A stretch of 64,000 bases of DNA from Adenophora triphylla var. japonica (Eukaryota; Streptophyta; Magnoliopsida; Asterales; Campanulaceae), in NCBI GenBank assembly GCA_022495995.1, contig JAFEMH010002335.1, positions 231,001 through 295,000 of the forward strand. Reading direction: 5' to 3'. The notes under the pieces were generated by a model that worked only from the letters and a program-made list of their open reading frames with translations, did not search any database and had not been told where the DNA came from. A program made the position numbers and the translations under genes. Positions 33,210 to 45,345 of this stretch are shown here, one piece after another; within the stretch, counting starts at the first letter, position 1; every line of letters begins with the position of its first letter.

Positions 33210-36200
33210 ATCTCTCACTTGCACTAGGCTCCATCTATGTATCGAATACCCATGGACCTAACATGACCATCATGCTTCTGCCTGTGCGAGGGTCTTTGTA
33301 AGTGAATCCCCAATGTAATCATCGGTTGATACTTTGCATATCTTAACGTCTTCTCATTCTTATGAATTCTCGAAAAACGTCTAAGTGTGTGTTTGGATCA
33401 CTGTTGTGACCTTGGTTCCATTGCTTGCACAAATGGCACCACAATTGTCACAATGAAGTTCCACCGATTAGTGATACTTGGAACATTTCCAAAATGCTAA
33501 ATGAACTTTTGATCCAAACAGCCTCTTTAGCTACATCATATGTTGCTAAAATTCGGCCTTAGTAGTAGAATCGACTACGATTTTCTGCTTGGAACTCTTC
33601 CAACAAAACCGCACCTCCAATAGGCATAAACACAAATCCTAATTGCGATTTTAAATTAACTTTGTCAGTTTGGAAGCTAGCATCTATGTAACCCTTACAA
33701 CAAGATTAACTTCCAACCTTTCAAATACCAAGAACGTATCCTTAGTTTTTCTTAAGTACTTAAGGATTGTCTCAACTGCCATCCAATGGTTCACATCAGG
33801 ATCAGATTGGTCTCAACTCGTCATGCTTAGAGCATACGAGACGTTGTGTCTAGTACAAATCATTGCATACATGACAGATCCAAATGCCGGAGCATATGGA
33901 ACTTCATTCATTCCCTTTTGCTCACTAGTTGTCATAAGACAATGAGTATTGCTAAGAGTAATACCATGACCCAATGACAAGTTACTTTTCTTAGAATCTT
34001 CTAAGAACCTTATCAATGTGAGTATTTTGACTCAAACCAATTTAACCTTTTAGATCTATCTCTATAGATCTTGATGCCAAGGATGTAAGCGGCTTCACCC
34101 ATATCTTTCATTGAGAAACCTTTCCTTGATCAAGACTTGACAGTCTTAAGTGTCGGAACTTCGTTTTTCAATGATTAAGATATCATTGTAATAAAACAAT
34201 AGAAATAATACTACGCTCCCACTGAATTTCATGCATACACAAGGTTCATCTTCGTACTTGATGAAGTCAAACTCTTTGACCGATTCATCAAAATGAAGAT
34301 TCCAATTCCTCGAAGCTTGCTTCAACCCATCTTATGAATTTTGCAACATGCATACTTTATTAGAATTTCTTGGATCGACAAAACTTCGGGTTGTGTACTA
34401 TACACTTCCTTAAGAATCTTTCCATTTTAAGAAAGCCGTTTGACATCCATTTGTCATATCACATAGTCATAATATGCGATTATGGCAATTAAAATTCTAA
34501 TAGACTTCGGCATTGTAACTAGCGAAAAGGTTTCAACATAGTCAATACTATGAATTTGCCTAAATCCCTTTGCTACAATCCTTAGTCATGAAAGTATACA
34601 CCTTCCCATCCATGTCGGTCTTGAAGGCCTACTTGCACCCTTTAGTTTTTACACCTTCAGGTAGCTCAATCAAGTTCCAAACTTGATTATCAAACATGGA
34701 TTGTAATTCGAACTCCATGGTTCCTAACCATTTATCCGAATTAGGAGTGGACATTGCCTCAAGATAGGAAGTAGGATCGTCATTCTCAATGACTTCCACT
34801 TTATTACTTTCCGGTACGAGAAATCAATATTTCTTGAGTTTGGATCGTAACCTATCCGATCTACGATGGACTTATGCATCTTGAACCGGTTCCACAACTC
34901 CTTGTGAACTTGATTCCATCTCTACTCTTGGTTCCATATTATTTTCGAGTTCTTGAACTTCTTCAAGATTAATTTTACTCCCACTAGATTCTTTATTGAG
35001 AAACTATTTCTCAAGAAACGAATCATACAGAGCAACAAACAATTTGTTCTCTTTGCGGTTGTAAAATTAATTTCCGAAAATAACCTTGTCAGATTTTGGT
35101 GCTAACTTATCAGAGACAAGTCTCTTCATATATGTTTTGCCACCTCAAATCTTCATGAAAGACAAACTAAGTTTTCTTCCATGCCACATCTCATGTGGGG
35201 CCTTAGGAACCGATTTAGTAGGGACTCGAGTGTAACCACATTATTTCTAATGCATATCCTCAAAAGGGAACAGGAAGGTCAACTTGACATATCATCGAAT
35301 GAACCATGTCCTACAAAGTTCATTTCCTCCTCTCAGACACACCATACAATGTGGTGTTCCGAGTGGAGTCAACTCTGAAACGATTTCACAGTTTTGAGAT
35401 TATGGTCAAACTCTTGGCTCAAATATTCACTACCACGATCGAATCGAAGTACTTAATAATTTTACCAAGTTTGTTTTGTACTTCATCTTTGAAATGTTCG
35501 AAACATCTCAAACGATTCACCTTTGGACTTCATCAGATAGACATAGCCATATCTAGATAAGTTACCGGTGAATGTGATGAAATACCGAAATCCTCCCCTA
35601 GCAATGATGCTTAATAGTCCACATACATCTCATGTATAAGGGCCAATAAGTCACTAGCCCTCCCACTACTCTTTGTGTAAGGTGTTTTGGTCAATAATCC
35701 CTATAAACAAGATCCACATTCCTCAAATGATTCATAGTCATATGAGTCTAAAAGTCCATATTAATGGAGTTTAGATATATGTTTCTTATTTATCTGACCA
35801 AACCGGCAATGCCATATGAACGTGTTGTTCATATTATTCGGTTTAGATTTCTCATTTATATTATAGATATCTTCAATATTATTTTGTTTCTTAACATCAA
35901 GGATATGAAGACCATTCAATGACATATGCAATACAATAAGGCATATCATTAAATGAATATAAAACTTCTTATTCTCAATAAGAAAATTATATCCTTCATC
36001 ATCCATATAAGAAGCGAAAATAATACTCCTACTCAAATCCGGAACGTAGTAACACTTGTTCAAAACAAGTACTAGTCCACTAGGTAAATTGACTTCATAA
36101 GTCCCTACGGCTAATGCAGCAACTCTTGCTCCATTCCCACGCATAGGTTTAATTCACCTTCTTTGAGTAGCTTTCTATTCTTTGTTCCTTGCACATTTAA

Positions 36201-36616
36201 ACAACTGTGGGATCCATATCCGATATCATATATCCAAGAACAAGAAGTCGAAAGGAAAATATCTATCATATAGATACCTGAAGTAGTAGCAATCATATTG
36301 CCCTTCTTCACCTTTTAGGCCTTCCTTATAAGCCTTGCAACTTTGCTTCCAATGACCAATCTCATTTCAAAGGTAGCAAAATGCATCATTTTGAGACACT
36401 TTGGGTTTAGCATCTTCGGCTTTAGCAACTTTTGCCCTAGGTTTAGCAACCTTTGATTTACCTACTTTGTGTTTCCTTTTAAACCCCTTTCTTGTGTTAA
36501 CCATTAACACAACAAACCTCTTTTGTCTAGCTTGTATTTGGAACATTTCCTTTGTACGTTGTGCTAGAACAAAAGTAACTTCCATGTGTTCAAGGTCCTT
36601 CTCAAGAGCCTTTTAA
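33210..36616 (-). pseudogene. Element D pol and gag remnants (copia)
   Basis: Read leftwards: a Lys/Ala-rich gag tail (36585-36367), protease-like segment near 36240-36180, GAG-pre-integrase (36144-35761, with NTFIWHCRFGQINKKHISKLH), integrase pieces to about 35100, reverse transcriptase pieces (34016-33813, with NEVPYAPAFGSVMYAMICTR), and RNase H pieces at about 33700-33250. Stops and shifts occur about every 100-300 bp. No product is possible. Confidence 0.75.
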
Positions 36617-37847
36617 ACATGGTGGCAAGTATAAGGCAAGCAACATCGTTAGAATCATCATCATGTTTCTAATGTTGCTCCTTATCTGCCCTTTGCTACA
36701 TTTGCAGCTGGTTTAGCAGGAACTGATTCGTCAAGAACGTACAATTTTGCTTAAGAACATTTCTTGAGCATCTGATCAAATCAGAATAACTTGTACCATT
36801 CTTTTCAAACTTTGTCCTTCTCAAGGACGAATCGAAATTTATTGTGTAATGCTATTTCTACAACAAAATATGCAAACCATATGAACACATATCAATATCA
36901 ACACATTTATCATCTAAGAGCAAATAATGTATTTCATAAATACTCCCACTAAATCATACACCTTCAAATACAAACATGTATCATATAATCATAGTAGGCT
37001 AAGATCCATATTTCACTTAATTCCGGTTTAACTTAGCTAATGCCCGAAATCAAGCTATTTAGGTAGAAACATCAATCATATCTCTATATGACTCTTAGAT
37101 CTTTTTATGAGATTTCCTTAGACATCATATGTCAAAAACATGTTTTAAATCTCATCTATGCCTTGGGTCAAATCTCATTTGAAAGCACCAATTAAGTCAA
37201 AATCTTTTTCAAACGTATGAGACACGAAACGATGCACCTGACTATGACCAAAACTACATCAACCATAATCTCATCTTGATCACAAATTAAGATATAATGA
37301 TGCACCCAACTTTGGCTGAAACTACATCAAAATATCCTAAAATTTCATATGTGTTCTAATCAAGGAATGACATAAGACTTAAATATTTAGAAGGTTTTAC
37401 TCATAACAAACATCGCATGGTTGTATATGAAACTTATGTGTACATCATCATGAACATGGGAATTTCACATAAAATCCTACTTTAGGATCATACCAATAAT
37501 CATGTAATAAATAAAAATTATTAACTACATAATTATTCCATTCTCAAAATATACGGATTCAAATAATCATGTTAATCATATTAAAATAAACATCAAATCC
37601 TAAACAAACAATTTGTTTTAATTTGAGAATTTACCAATCTTTCGTTTAATCAAATTAAACAGACCATTACCCATGTAAAAGATTAATCACATTAACCAAT
37701 TATTAATCATAATAATGGTATATCATATATACTTGTTTTCTCAAAACAACACACATAAAATCATAGATCTATTTCACATATAACATGTAAAGCATTTAAT
37801 CACATTAAATCTAGCATGCCAATTTTAACCTAATCATGATAAGACAC
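36617..37847 (-). other. Element D 5' untranslated and gag-start region, AT-rich
   Basis: AT-rich sequence between the gag tail and the primer site. Any gag N-terminal coding has decayed beyond my recognition. Nothing else is seen. Confidence 0.4.
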
Positions 37848-37860
37848 GGCTCTGATACCA
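37848..37860 (-). other. Primer binding site of element D (initiator Met tRNA type)
   Basis: TGGTATCAGAGCC on the minus strand, next to the 5' LTR. This is the usual plant copia primer site. Confidence 0.9.
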
Positions 37861-37864
37861 CTAT

Positions 37865-39558
37865 TGGGTTTTGGGGTTACAAATGCAGCGGAAGACTTAG
37901 AAATAACAACAAAATCCTAGCCCTTAGATCTGTCTAACATGAATAGTTAAAGCCATGAAATAGAATTTACATACCTTAATGTGATTATGTTGATCTTTCT
38001 CAAACGGATCTTAGATTCAAATCTTATTTGAATCGATGAACAACCTTCGAACCTTTGAACCGTTGATGAAAATTGGATCTTCTTCTTCCTTGTTCTACCT
38101 TGGTGATGAAATCAACAATGGAGGTCTTCAAGCTTTAGGAGATAAAACAACCTCCCTCTAATGGTGATCCACACGCGAACGAACCAAGAACACTTCTTGT
38201 TGGATTGCTAGATGATCCTTCCGCTTATTGAAACACCTTTAAATAATCAATAGCTAATAATTTGGAATTTACTTGGAGTAATTTGATCTTTGATTCATAA
38301 TCTAAGTCTCTATTTTTGTGTTTCATAAACCCCAAAATAACATGTCATGGACTAGCTTGTTAATGGCTACAAAAGGATAGTATTTCTATCATATATAAAT
38401 CCCTAATCATATTAGGTAAGAATCCTTATGAAACCAAAACCTTGTCAATCTTGGAATGCTGTACGGACAGAAATTCGCCGTTGGCACGAGTCATGCCCTT
38501 TGCAATCCAGTCATGCCCACGAGTCATTCCCAAAGTCTCAACTCGTTCTGATCAAAAAGCACAAGTCGTTTCTCTTTGGGCACGAGTCGTGACCTTTCTC
38601 ACGAGTCGTGATCACGAGTCGTGCTCGTGGTCACGAGTCGTGCTTGGCAGATTTTGTCGCACGGTGAACTAGGCCATTGGCAGACTCAGCCGTGTTACAA
38701 AACAAGCCAGCACTCCAATTCCAATTTTCAGCCATAATCAAATTCCCTCTTTGTGTGTGACCCAAATAGGAATTATACTTATGTCGATAGTGAGTCGAAA
38801 CATCGACTTCACAAGACATAAGTGGTTTCTAGCAAACCATTATATCCACCCAATTAATATAACATCAAAGCTTGATTTTCCCGATAGATCAAATGTCACA
38901 ATCCCTTTGTCCACGATGTCAAATTGAACATGAGCCACGGTCCATGTCAACTCATCTTGTTCAATGCTTTTTCGATTCCGAATATGTTGATAATACAAGT
39001 GCATTTGATCTCTATCAAATCTCTTGAGTATGGCCATACATTTCATCAACACTATTCATCGGGGGCCGAAGCAAACATCTCTCTTCATAAGAGGGACAAA
39101 TCCCTTCTCGACTTATCATTCTTCCCTACATGAATCAAATCGTGCTAACATAGCCCTTATTGCTATCCGATTAAAGATAGTGTTAGACTATATCAAACAC
39201 GATCTTCACCATGGGGAAGACGATGATAATCTCAGGTACAAAAGATTAATGACACGACTGTCATGAGATTTAATCATGACAACATACCATGTCATAAATC
39301 TCATAAGTAGGTCAAGTCCAGTACTCGTTCTCTAGCAAGTACCCATAAGTGAAATGTGCATCTCCATGCATATAATCATCTCCATGATTATCCATTACCA
39401 ACTTATACTAGTTGTTCACAACAACTAGGGACGCAGTTCAATATAATAAACATGTAAACATATAATGAACCAAATAAACTTTCTCTATAACAAATGAGAA
39501 ATATGATACATAACGGTTTAAGTTAAACATAACTAAAGCTTAGGGCATTACACCAACA
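37865..39558 (-). repeat. 5' LTR of element D
   Basis: It is about 97% like the left copy by eye. It contains an 18-bp local duplication (CTCCATGCATATAATCAT near 39362) that is absent on the left. It ends (plus sense) TTACACCAACA at 39558. Confidence 0.85.
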
Positions 39559-40368
39559 AGATGCACGTTTCTATAGGTTGAGGTTGCATGAGTATTCGAG
39601 ATCAACCTAACTTAGTGTCTTGGCCATACGGATATTGTTCAAATTGATGATCGTAAGTCACACGAATATAGGTCGGGAACAAGGATGATCGTACAATAAA
39701 ATATGTCGACTGATCTTTATTGTTGGGCCGTTGGAGTTGTATCAAAGGGATTGACCCATTCAGTAACAGTGTCTTTGTGATTTCTGAAATGGTGAGCTTC
39801 ATTAATTGGGCCTGGCCTATCGCTTTTATTCCGTTCCCAAACTATTATCAATATCTTCATCTTGATTTATTTTTTCTTTGAACAAAGCTATTACAAATTT
39901 CTTTATTTTTTTAATGAACTTTTACAAAATTTATTTTTTTATTCGACAAAACTATTACAAATTTCGTAGTAAGCTTAAAAAAATTCTTCTTCAAAAAAAA
40001 GGTAAGCCAAAATTTTGTTAACAAATATGTTTAAAAATTTCATAAAATTGCTAAAATAGAGGTGATAAAGATAAAAAAAAATCTACTGTGAAATTAACTA
40101 AAAATAACTGTGAACATAACAAAAATGACTGTGAACTTAAAAATATGTCTAATAATCTCATAAAAAACAAAAATAGAAGTTATAAAAGAATAAAAATAAT
40201 TGTGAACTTAAATAAAAACAACTGTAAATTAAGAAAAATAGAAAACATTTTCATGTAAAAATTATTAACTTAACTAAATCAAATGTGAACTTCTTTTAGT
40301 TGTTGTTTGAACAACTGTGAAATTCTAAAAAAACAAATGTGAAATTCTCAATTTTGATTCAAATTATA
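39559..40368. other. AT-rich stretch, unassigned
   Basis: About 810 bp with no gene that I can support. It may be the remainder of the C LTR beyond the D insertion, but I see no clear match to the F LTR. From about 39840 it is strongly AT-rich with short repeated AACTGTGAACTTAA words. Confidence 0.4.
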
Positions 40369-40397
40369 TACTCCCTCCATCCCGTCCGACTTAGGAC
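40369..40397 (+). repeat. Fragment with Stowaway-like terminus
   Basis: TACTCCCTCCATCCCGTCCG matches the typical start of Stowaway/mariner-type MITEs. It is flanked by two copies of ATTCAAATTATA (40357-40368 and 40398-40409), directly at the truncated left end of element E. Confidence 0.5.
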
Positions 40398-40410
40398 ATT
40401 CAAATTATAT

Positions 40411-41001
40411 GCCCAGGAACGTCTCGCCCAAGACCAACGGCACAATGTCTCCCCCACTCCGGCACTGCCTCACCAAGTCCAGTACACTGTGATGGCACAC
40501 GCCCAAAGACGTGAACGTGAACAGAGTAGCGATCGCGCACAGAGCAAATGCGTCCCACGCAAAGACGCTCCCCTCAGCTCCGGCAAATCTTTTGGGCAGT
40601 CCCGAAATGTCAACATAATCGCATCCGACGTATCCCGTATGCTTCTCCAATGAGATACCAAGCAAAGACACTAGCTTCTCAACAGTGGCCATGCCACCAG
40701 CATGCGGAAGAACTAGCTGTTCCGTCTCAGGTCCTCCCAGAATGGCCCGAAAATCTTCGAACGTAGGAGTGACTTCGTTGTACGAAAAGCTGTACACATT
40801 CCTCCGTACGTCCCAGAAGCGAGACGCGGCTCTCAAAAGATCCCAATCTGGCATGAGCTCCTTCAAAGCCCAAACAGATTTAATCCCGTAACAGCCTTCG
40901 AAAAACCCCTTGTTCTGCCTCGTGTGGTTCCGCACCCACGACTGAAAATTGTCCAAGTATCGCTCTTGCATCCGAGACGATAGCTTAGGAAAGGGAGCCA
41001 T
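40411..41001 (-). pseudogene. Antisense DUF7745-like gene of E, truncated
   Basis: An open frame of about 195 codons starting MAPFPKLSSRMQERYLDNF. It shares with the A copy the patterns LMPDWDLLRAASRFWDVRRNVYSFSYNEVTPTFEDF and DIVPLVLGET. It runs off into flanking sequence at about 40410, so the C-terminal half is missing. The N-terminal half has no stop, more intact than in A. Family assignment is from pattern memory only. Confidence 0.6.
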
Positions 41002-41542
41002 GACAGAAAGTGAAGGAAGCCTAAGAAATTTGAGAGAATTCAGCTAAACTGATCAAAAGCAATGCGCAGTTTCTTACAAATTGCAAAGGTGAAACTGCAA
41101 TTTAAAGAATCTGGAAAATCACTCCTAGTCCTGACTCCTCTGCAGATTGACTTGGCCAACTCGCAGCCAATGCTCCTGAATTGGAAACAATTCCAAACAA
41201 CTCCCTGTTCATCCTTTATGAAACCTGCGTGCTGCCCCTAGTTTCATTCAACCAATGTCAATATCCCTTCCGCCCCGGGCTCGTGCAACAGTGCAAATAA
41301 TTAATAATCAGTGCATATAGGCTTAATTTTTGACCCGTTCAATTTTTAATGCATGTTTCATTTTATTTATTTTTGATTAACCTACTTCCTTATTTGCCAA
41401 AAATAACAGAAGGTGATCATAGAATAAAAGTGCGAAGTACAGGTTCCGCCCCACGGGCGCCTTTTTCGAATACAGTTCAAATCAAATCGTTCCAGACGAT
41501 ACATAAAAAAAAAAGAAGAGAAAGAAAGCAGTAAAAAAAGGA
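41002..41542. other. Spacer between the two antisense genes of E
   Basis: No gene is seen. About 125-145 bp upstream of the DUF7745-like start (41125-41145) is TAGTCCTGACTCCTCTGCAG, a degenerate form of the AGTCC-GGACT palindrome of the E LTR with the same trailing CTGC word. Confidence 0.4.
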
Positions 41543-44173
41543 CTACTCCGAGTCCTGCTCGTCATCCGAGCACTCGACGCACTGCTCCGCCGCTGCCGGA
41601 TCCGTCGCAAACAGGAACTCGCCAAATTCCTCCAGGCGGGAATATGCAAAAGGCCTCCTCGGCGTCCGCAAACTCGAAGACTCTCCCCTCTCGCTCCCCG
41701 AGTGCGAATAAGAATGAGCTCCAAATCCAGCCGTTCCACCCGCGAACTGGCCAAATCCCTGTGCAAAGTCCTCCCCACCAGCCGTGGGAGCAGGCGAACC
41801 TCTTGGCCTAGACGGCCTCGGCTCACGGACATCCATGCTCCTCCGGGAACTGCACCGCATGAACACCACGAGCCTCCTAGCATAGGAAGACCACCCGTCC
41901 ACCAACCTCATAGCGTCGTTGTACGTACGGCCAGACACCTGCGAACCAGGAAGGTCATCAGAAGACGAGCAGAAAGTACAGATGCAACATTTGCAGAATA
42001 CTACTATCAAGTGCAGAAAATCAAAAAGGTGCTCACCGAAGCATTGGGGTCAACCTGTATCGTGGTCTCGGCTCATCCAGAATCGGGATCATAAGTCGCC
42101 TGCGCGAACCGTCCAGCCCCTCGTACGCCAGCCTAGCGCATGGGAGCGGGAGATCTCGGGGATATCCAGGGCCATCGCCCTCCCTATGCTGCACCTGTGG
42201 GCTCCTCAGCCTCATCCTCAAGAAAGTATCATAGGCGGCCCCGCTATGATATACTCGGTATAGAACGCGCCCTGTCTATACCTCTCCAACTCCTCCATCG
42301 CCATCTCCTGAGGATGCTGCATGTGCATAGGAGGATCCACCGACACCAACGGAATGGACCCCGGGCCGTGCTGACGGGTCACCCGCTCCCCCAGATACAT
42401 AGGGTCGCAATGAAGTCCCACCATGAGCTTCCTCTGCCACGTCACCTCGCTAGCAACCTGAACCACGCCATAGTGGAACCGACTCCACCAGGTCAGCTGG
42501 ATCCTCTCGGAGAACTCCCAGTTCAGTGCCAGAGATACCTCCTCGTATGACACTCGAGTGCCGACTCTCGACGAGACCGCCTCTTCGCTTTCTTCTGCCA
42601 AACCAGCATGGCAGGGAACAGGGGTCGATACGCCTCCTTGATGTCCCAATCCTGCGGACTGAACACCTCATAGCACCAGACCTGTCAAGCAAATGGAAAG
42701 TTATGTCAGCTATAGAGCAGATACATACGAGTACATAAAAGATACAAGGAAGAGAAAAAGGACGTGAACTTACATCCAAGACGGGTGTGAAGCAGCTCAA
42801 GGAGTTCTCCTCTCCTCGCGAGAATCTGTCCAGGGAATGATAGAGCTCGGTCAGTCCAGCCTCCCCCATGCGAACCCACTCACGGCATCCAGATCTGTCA
42901 GCGACCCGAGCAGAGGGAAGTAACAGGATGTGTCAGAAGTCGGGAACAAAGTCGCTGACAACGCGAACCAAATGAACCCTCGAGCCAGGCGCTCCGCGGT
43001 CATCCTCAAAGACCCATCCAAATAATCGGCGATACCCGCCTCTAGATGCCTCTCCATCGGCTCTGTCCGAATGCCTAAGCCCACTGGCATCGTAATGTCA
43101 AAACTCAATAGCTCGTACAATCAACCGCCTCCGGGGTGTAACCGTCAACCCACACCAGCGTGTTGACATAGGTCGGTAACCCAGTGATAGCAGCAAAATC
43201 CGTGGGAGTCACCGTCGCCTCCCACCATCTGAAATGGAAAGTGTGAGTCGTATCCCACCAATACTCGCTCAGAGCTACGTACATAGACCTGGCCCTCGGC
43301 GTCGCAGCTATCGCAGCTACCCCACTGATAAACCCGGCCAATCCGAGTCAAGCACCACCGGCTGCGTGGACTCCTCTCTCCCTCTCGAGCCGTGTCCTGA
43401 AGACCTCCCACAACGCTCGCGCCGCCTCAAAGGCACCCCGACTCTTCTGGTTGTGGGTATCAACCGTCCCTCGCCCCTGCAGGTGAACAAGACAATAGCA
43501 ACATCAACAGAATGCACGGCGCATGTCAGAATGATGCAATGCAATGGCAGTTCTTATTCCTTTCCTAAAATACTTCCATCCCGGTTGGAGTATTGACGGT
43601 CCAAGATTTCAAAATATTTCGAAAACTCCGTCGAATCCGGAACTTTCAAAAACATTTCGAAAACTCCGTCGAATCCGAAACTTTCAAAATCTTTCGAAAA
43701 CTCCGTCGAATCCGGAACTTTCAAAATCTTTCGAAAACTCCGTCGAAACCGGAACTTTCAAATCTTTTCGAACATTTCGAAAATTTCCTCCGTCCCGAAT
43801 TAAAGCTACTTTAATTTTGGAAAATGCATCTAGACATGGAATTTTGCAACCAAAATTTTTATGTCATCTACCCATAGTGTCAATTGAACTACATCCTAGT
43901 CAATTTCGACAAAGATTCATAGCAAGGTCAAAAGCCCCAATCCGGGCACCAAAATCCCTAACTCATTCCTAATCAAATTTCTAACATTTAAAGAATGCAC
44001 ATTCTTAAAATTAATGGAATTTGAAGGAAGCTTACCTGTCTTTCGATCCCTCCCTTGGAGTTGTGTCTATCCCTATCCGGGTAAAATTCCGCCGGATTCA
44101 ATGGATGAATGATGATTCGAATGGTCCGAACCAACCGCGTTCTTTCGTCATCGGTCCTTCCATGACGAGCCAT
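41543..44173 (-). pseudogene. Antisense plant mobile domain (PMD) gene of element E
   Basis: Exon 1 (44173-44036, MARHGRTDDERTRLVRTIR) ends at a GTAAGC donor. Exon 2 begins near 43484 after TTCACCTGCAG and carries RGAFEAARALWEVFRTRLERE, then LSEYWWDTTHTFHFRWWEATVTPTDFAAITGLP and ERLARGFIWFALSATLF. Defects are an in-frame TGA near 43350 and frame changes near 43120 and 42860. A later exon (about 42690 to 42450) has VWCYEVFSPQDWDIKEAYRPLFP. The C-terminus is acidic and ends D-S-E at TAG, 41545-41543, like the B copy. Same antisense position as in A and B. The exact exon set after 42860 is uncertain. Confidence 0.75.
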
Positions 44174-44487
44174 TGGTTCCCAATCACCTTCCATAGCAAT
44201 TTTCCTTCACAAATTTGAGCAAATCTTGCAATTTGGGGTGGAAATTTTTCTCTCCTCTCTCTCTCTCTCTCGTCGGAAATAATGGGGGAAAAGGGATGGT
44301 TTGCGTCGGACTTGAAGCTGATTTGAACCTGGTCAAATTCAGTCCAAGTCGTGGGACTCTGCTGCAATTTAAAAAGATTCCTTCCATTTCAGTCCCTCAA
44401 TTTTTGGCAGTTCCAATTTTACTCCTTTTGGCCCCCAAAAGTGTAAAATTTCCCGCCAGTTAGACATTTCTAACACCCTATCCCCCG
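44174..44487 (-). promoter_or_regulatory. Upstream region of PMD gene of E with degenerate palindrome
   Basis: AAGTCGTGGGACTCTGCTGC at 44346-44365 lies about 175-190 bp upstream of the start. It aligns with the LTR palindromes at 46473 and 46564, including the trailing CTGC or CTGTGC word. No gene is present. Confidence 0.45.
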
Positions 44488-44665
44488 AGGATAAATTCCC
44501 AGTTAGTTTTCACTAACGCTCGTCTCCAGACGTTAAATTCCCAGTTAGTTTTCACTAACGCTCGTCTCCAGACGTTAAATTCCCAGTTAGTTTTCACTAA
44601 CGCTCGTCTCCAGACGTTAAAATTCCCAGTTAGTTTTCACTAACGCCCGTCTCCAGACGTTAAAT
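44488..44665 (+). repeat. Tandem repeat, 42 bp x 4
   Basis: Units contain CAGTTAGTTTTCACTAACGC and CGTCTCCAGACGTTAAATTC. Each unit has an inverted repeat GTTAG-TTTTCA-CTAAC. Confidence 0.95.
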
Positions 44666-45345
44666 TTTATCCCCAGTTGACGTTTGACATTCAAACGCTC
44701 AATCATGTCTCCGGACATTCCAGTTACAATTCCGTCTCCAGACGTTAAATTTTATCCCCAGTTGACGTTTGACATTCAAACGCTCAATCATGTCTCCGGA
44801 CATTTCAGTTACAATTCCGTCTCCAGACGTTAAATTTTATCCCAGTTGGCGTTTGACATTCAAACGCTCAATCATGTCTCCTGGACATTCCGGTTACAAT
44901 TCCGTCTCCAGGACGTTAAATTTTATCCCCAGTGACGTTTGACATTCAAATGCTCAATTATGTCTCCCGGGACATTTCAGTTACAATTCCGTCTCCAGCG
45001 TTAAATTTTATCCCCGATTGACGTTTGACATTCAAACGCTCAATCATGTCTCCGGACATTCCAGTTACAATTCCGTCTCCGTGCGTTAAATTTTATCCCA
45101 GTTGACGTTTGACATTCAAACGCTCAATCATGTCTCTCTCGGACATTCCAGCTTACAATTCCGTCTCCGCGTTAAATTTATCCCTGACGTTTGACATTCA
45201 AACGCTCAATCATGTCTCTGGACATTCCAGTTACAATTCCGTCTCCAGATGTTAAATTTTATCCCCAGTTGACGTTTGACGTTCAAACGCTCAATCATGT
45301 CTCCAGACATTCCAATTGCATCTCCGTCTCCCGACGTTAAAATTT
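44666..45345 (+). repeat. Tandem repeat, about 85 bp x 8
   Basis: Units include CAGTTGACGTTTGACATTCA, AACGCTCAATCATGTCTCC and GTTACAATTCCGTCTCC. Each holds the inverted repeat CGTTTG-ACATT-CAAACG. The variation is concentrated next to the CTCCnGAC words, where units gain or lose one to three bases. Related CGTTTG..CAAACG words occur in the LTR at 47428-47645. Confidence 0.9.

Larger units (their letters stand above)
31536..39558 (-). mobile_element. Element D: decayed minus-strand Ty1/copia element in the LTR of C
   Basis: Direct repeats of about 1.68 kb (31536-33209 and 37865-39558) flank 4.65 kb. On the minus strand the right repeat is followed by the initiator-methionine primer site TGGTATCAGAGCC (37860-37848), and the left repeat is preceded by a purine-rich GCAAGTGAGAGAT, so right is the 5' LTR and left the 3' LTR. 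The interior carries scattered copia pol pieces in minus orientation. I could not find a matching target duplication. Confidence 0.85.

Noticed and set aside
41702..42550. Plus-strand frames of 114-136 codons opposite the PMD gene of E
   Set aside because: GC-rich coding on the minus strand with PMD motifs explains them.
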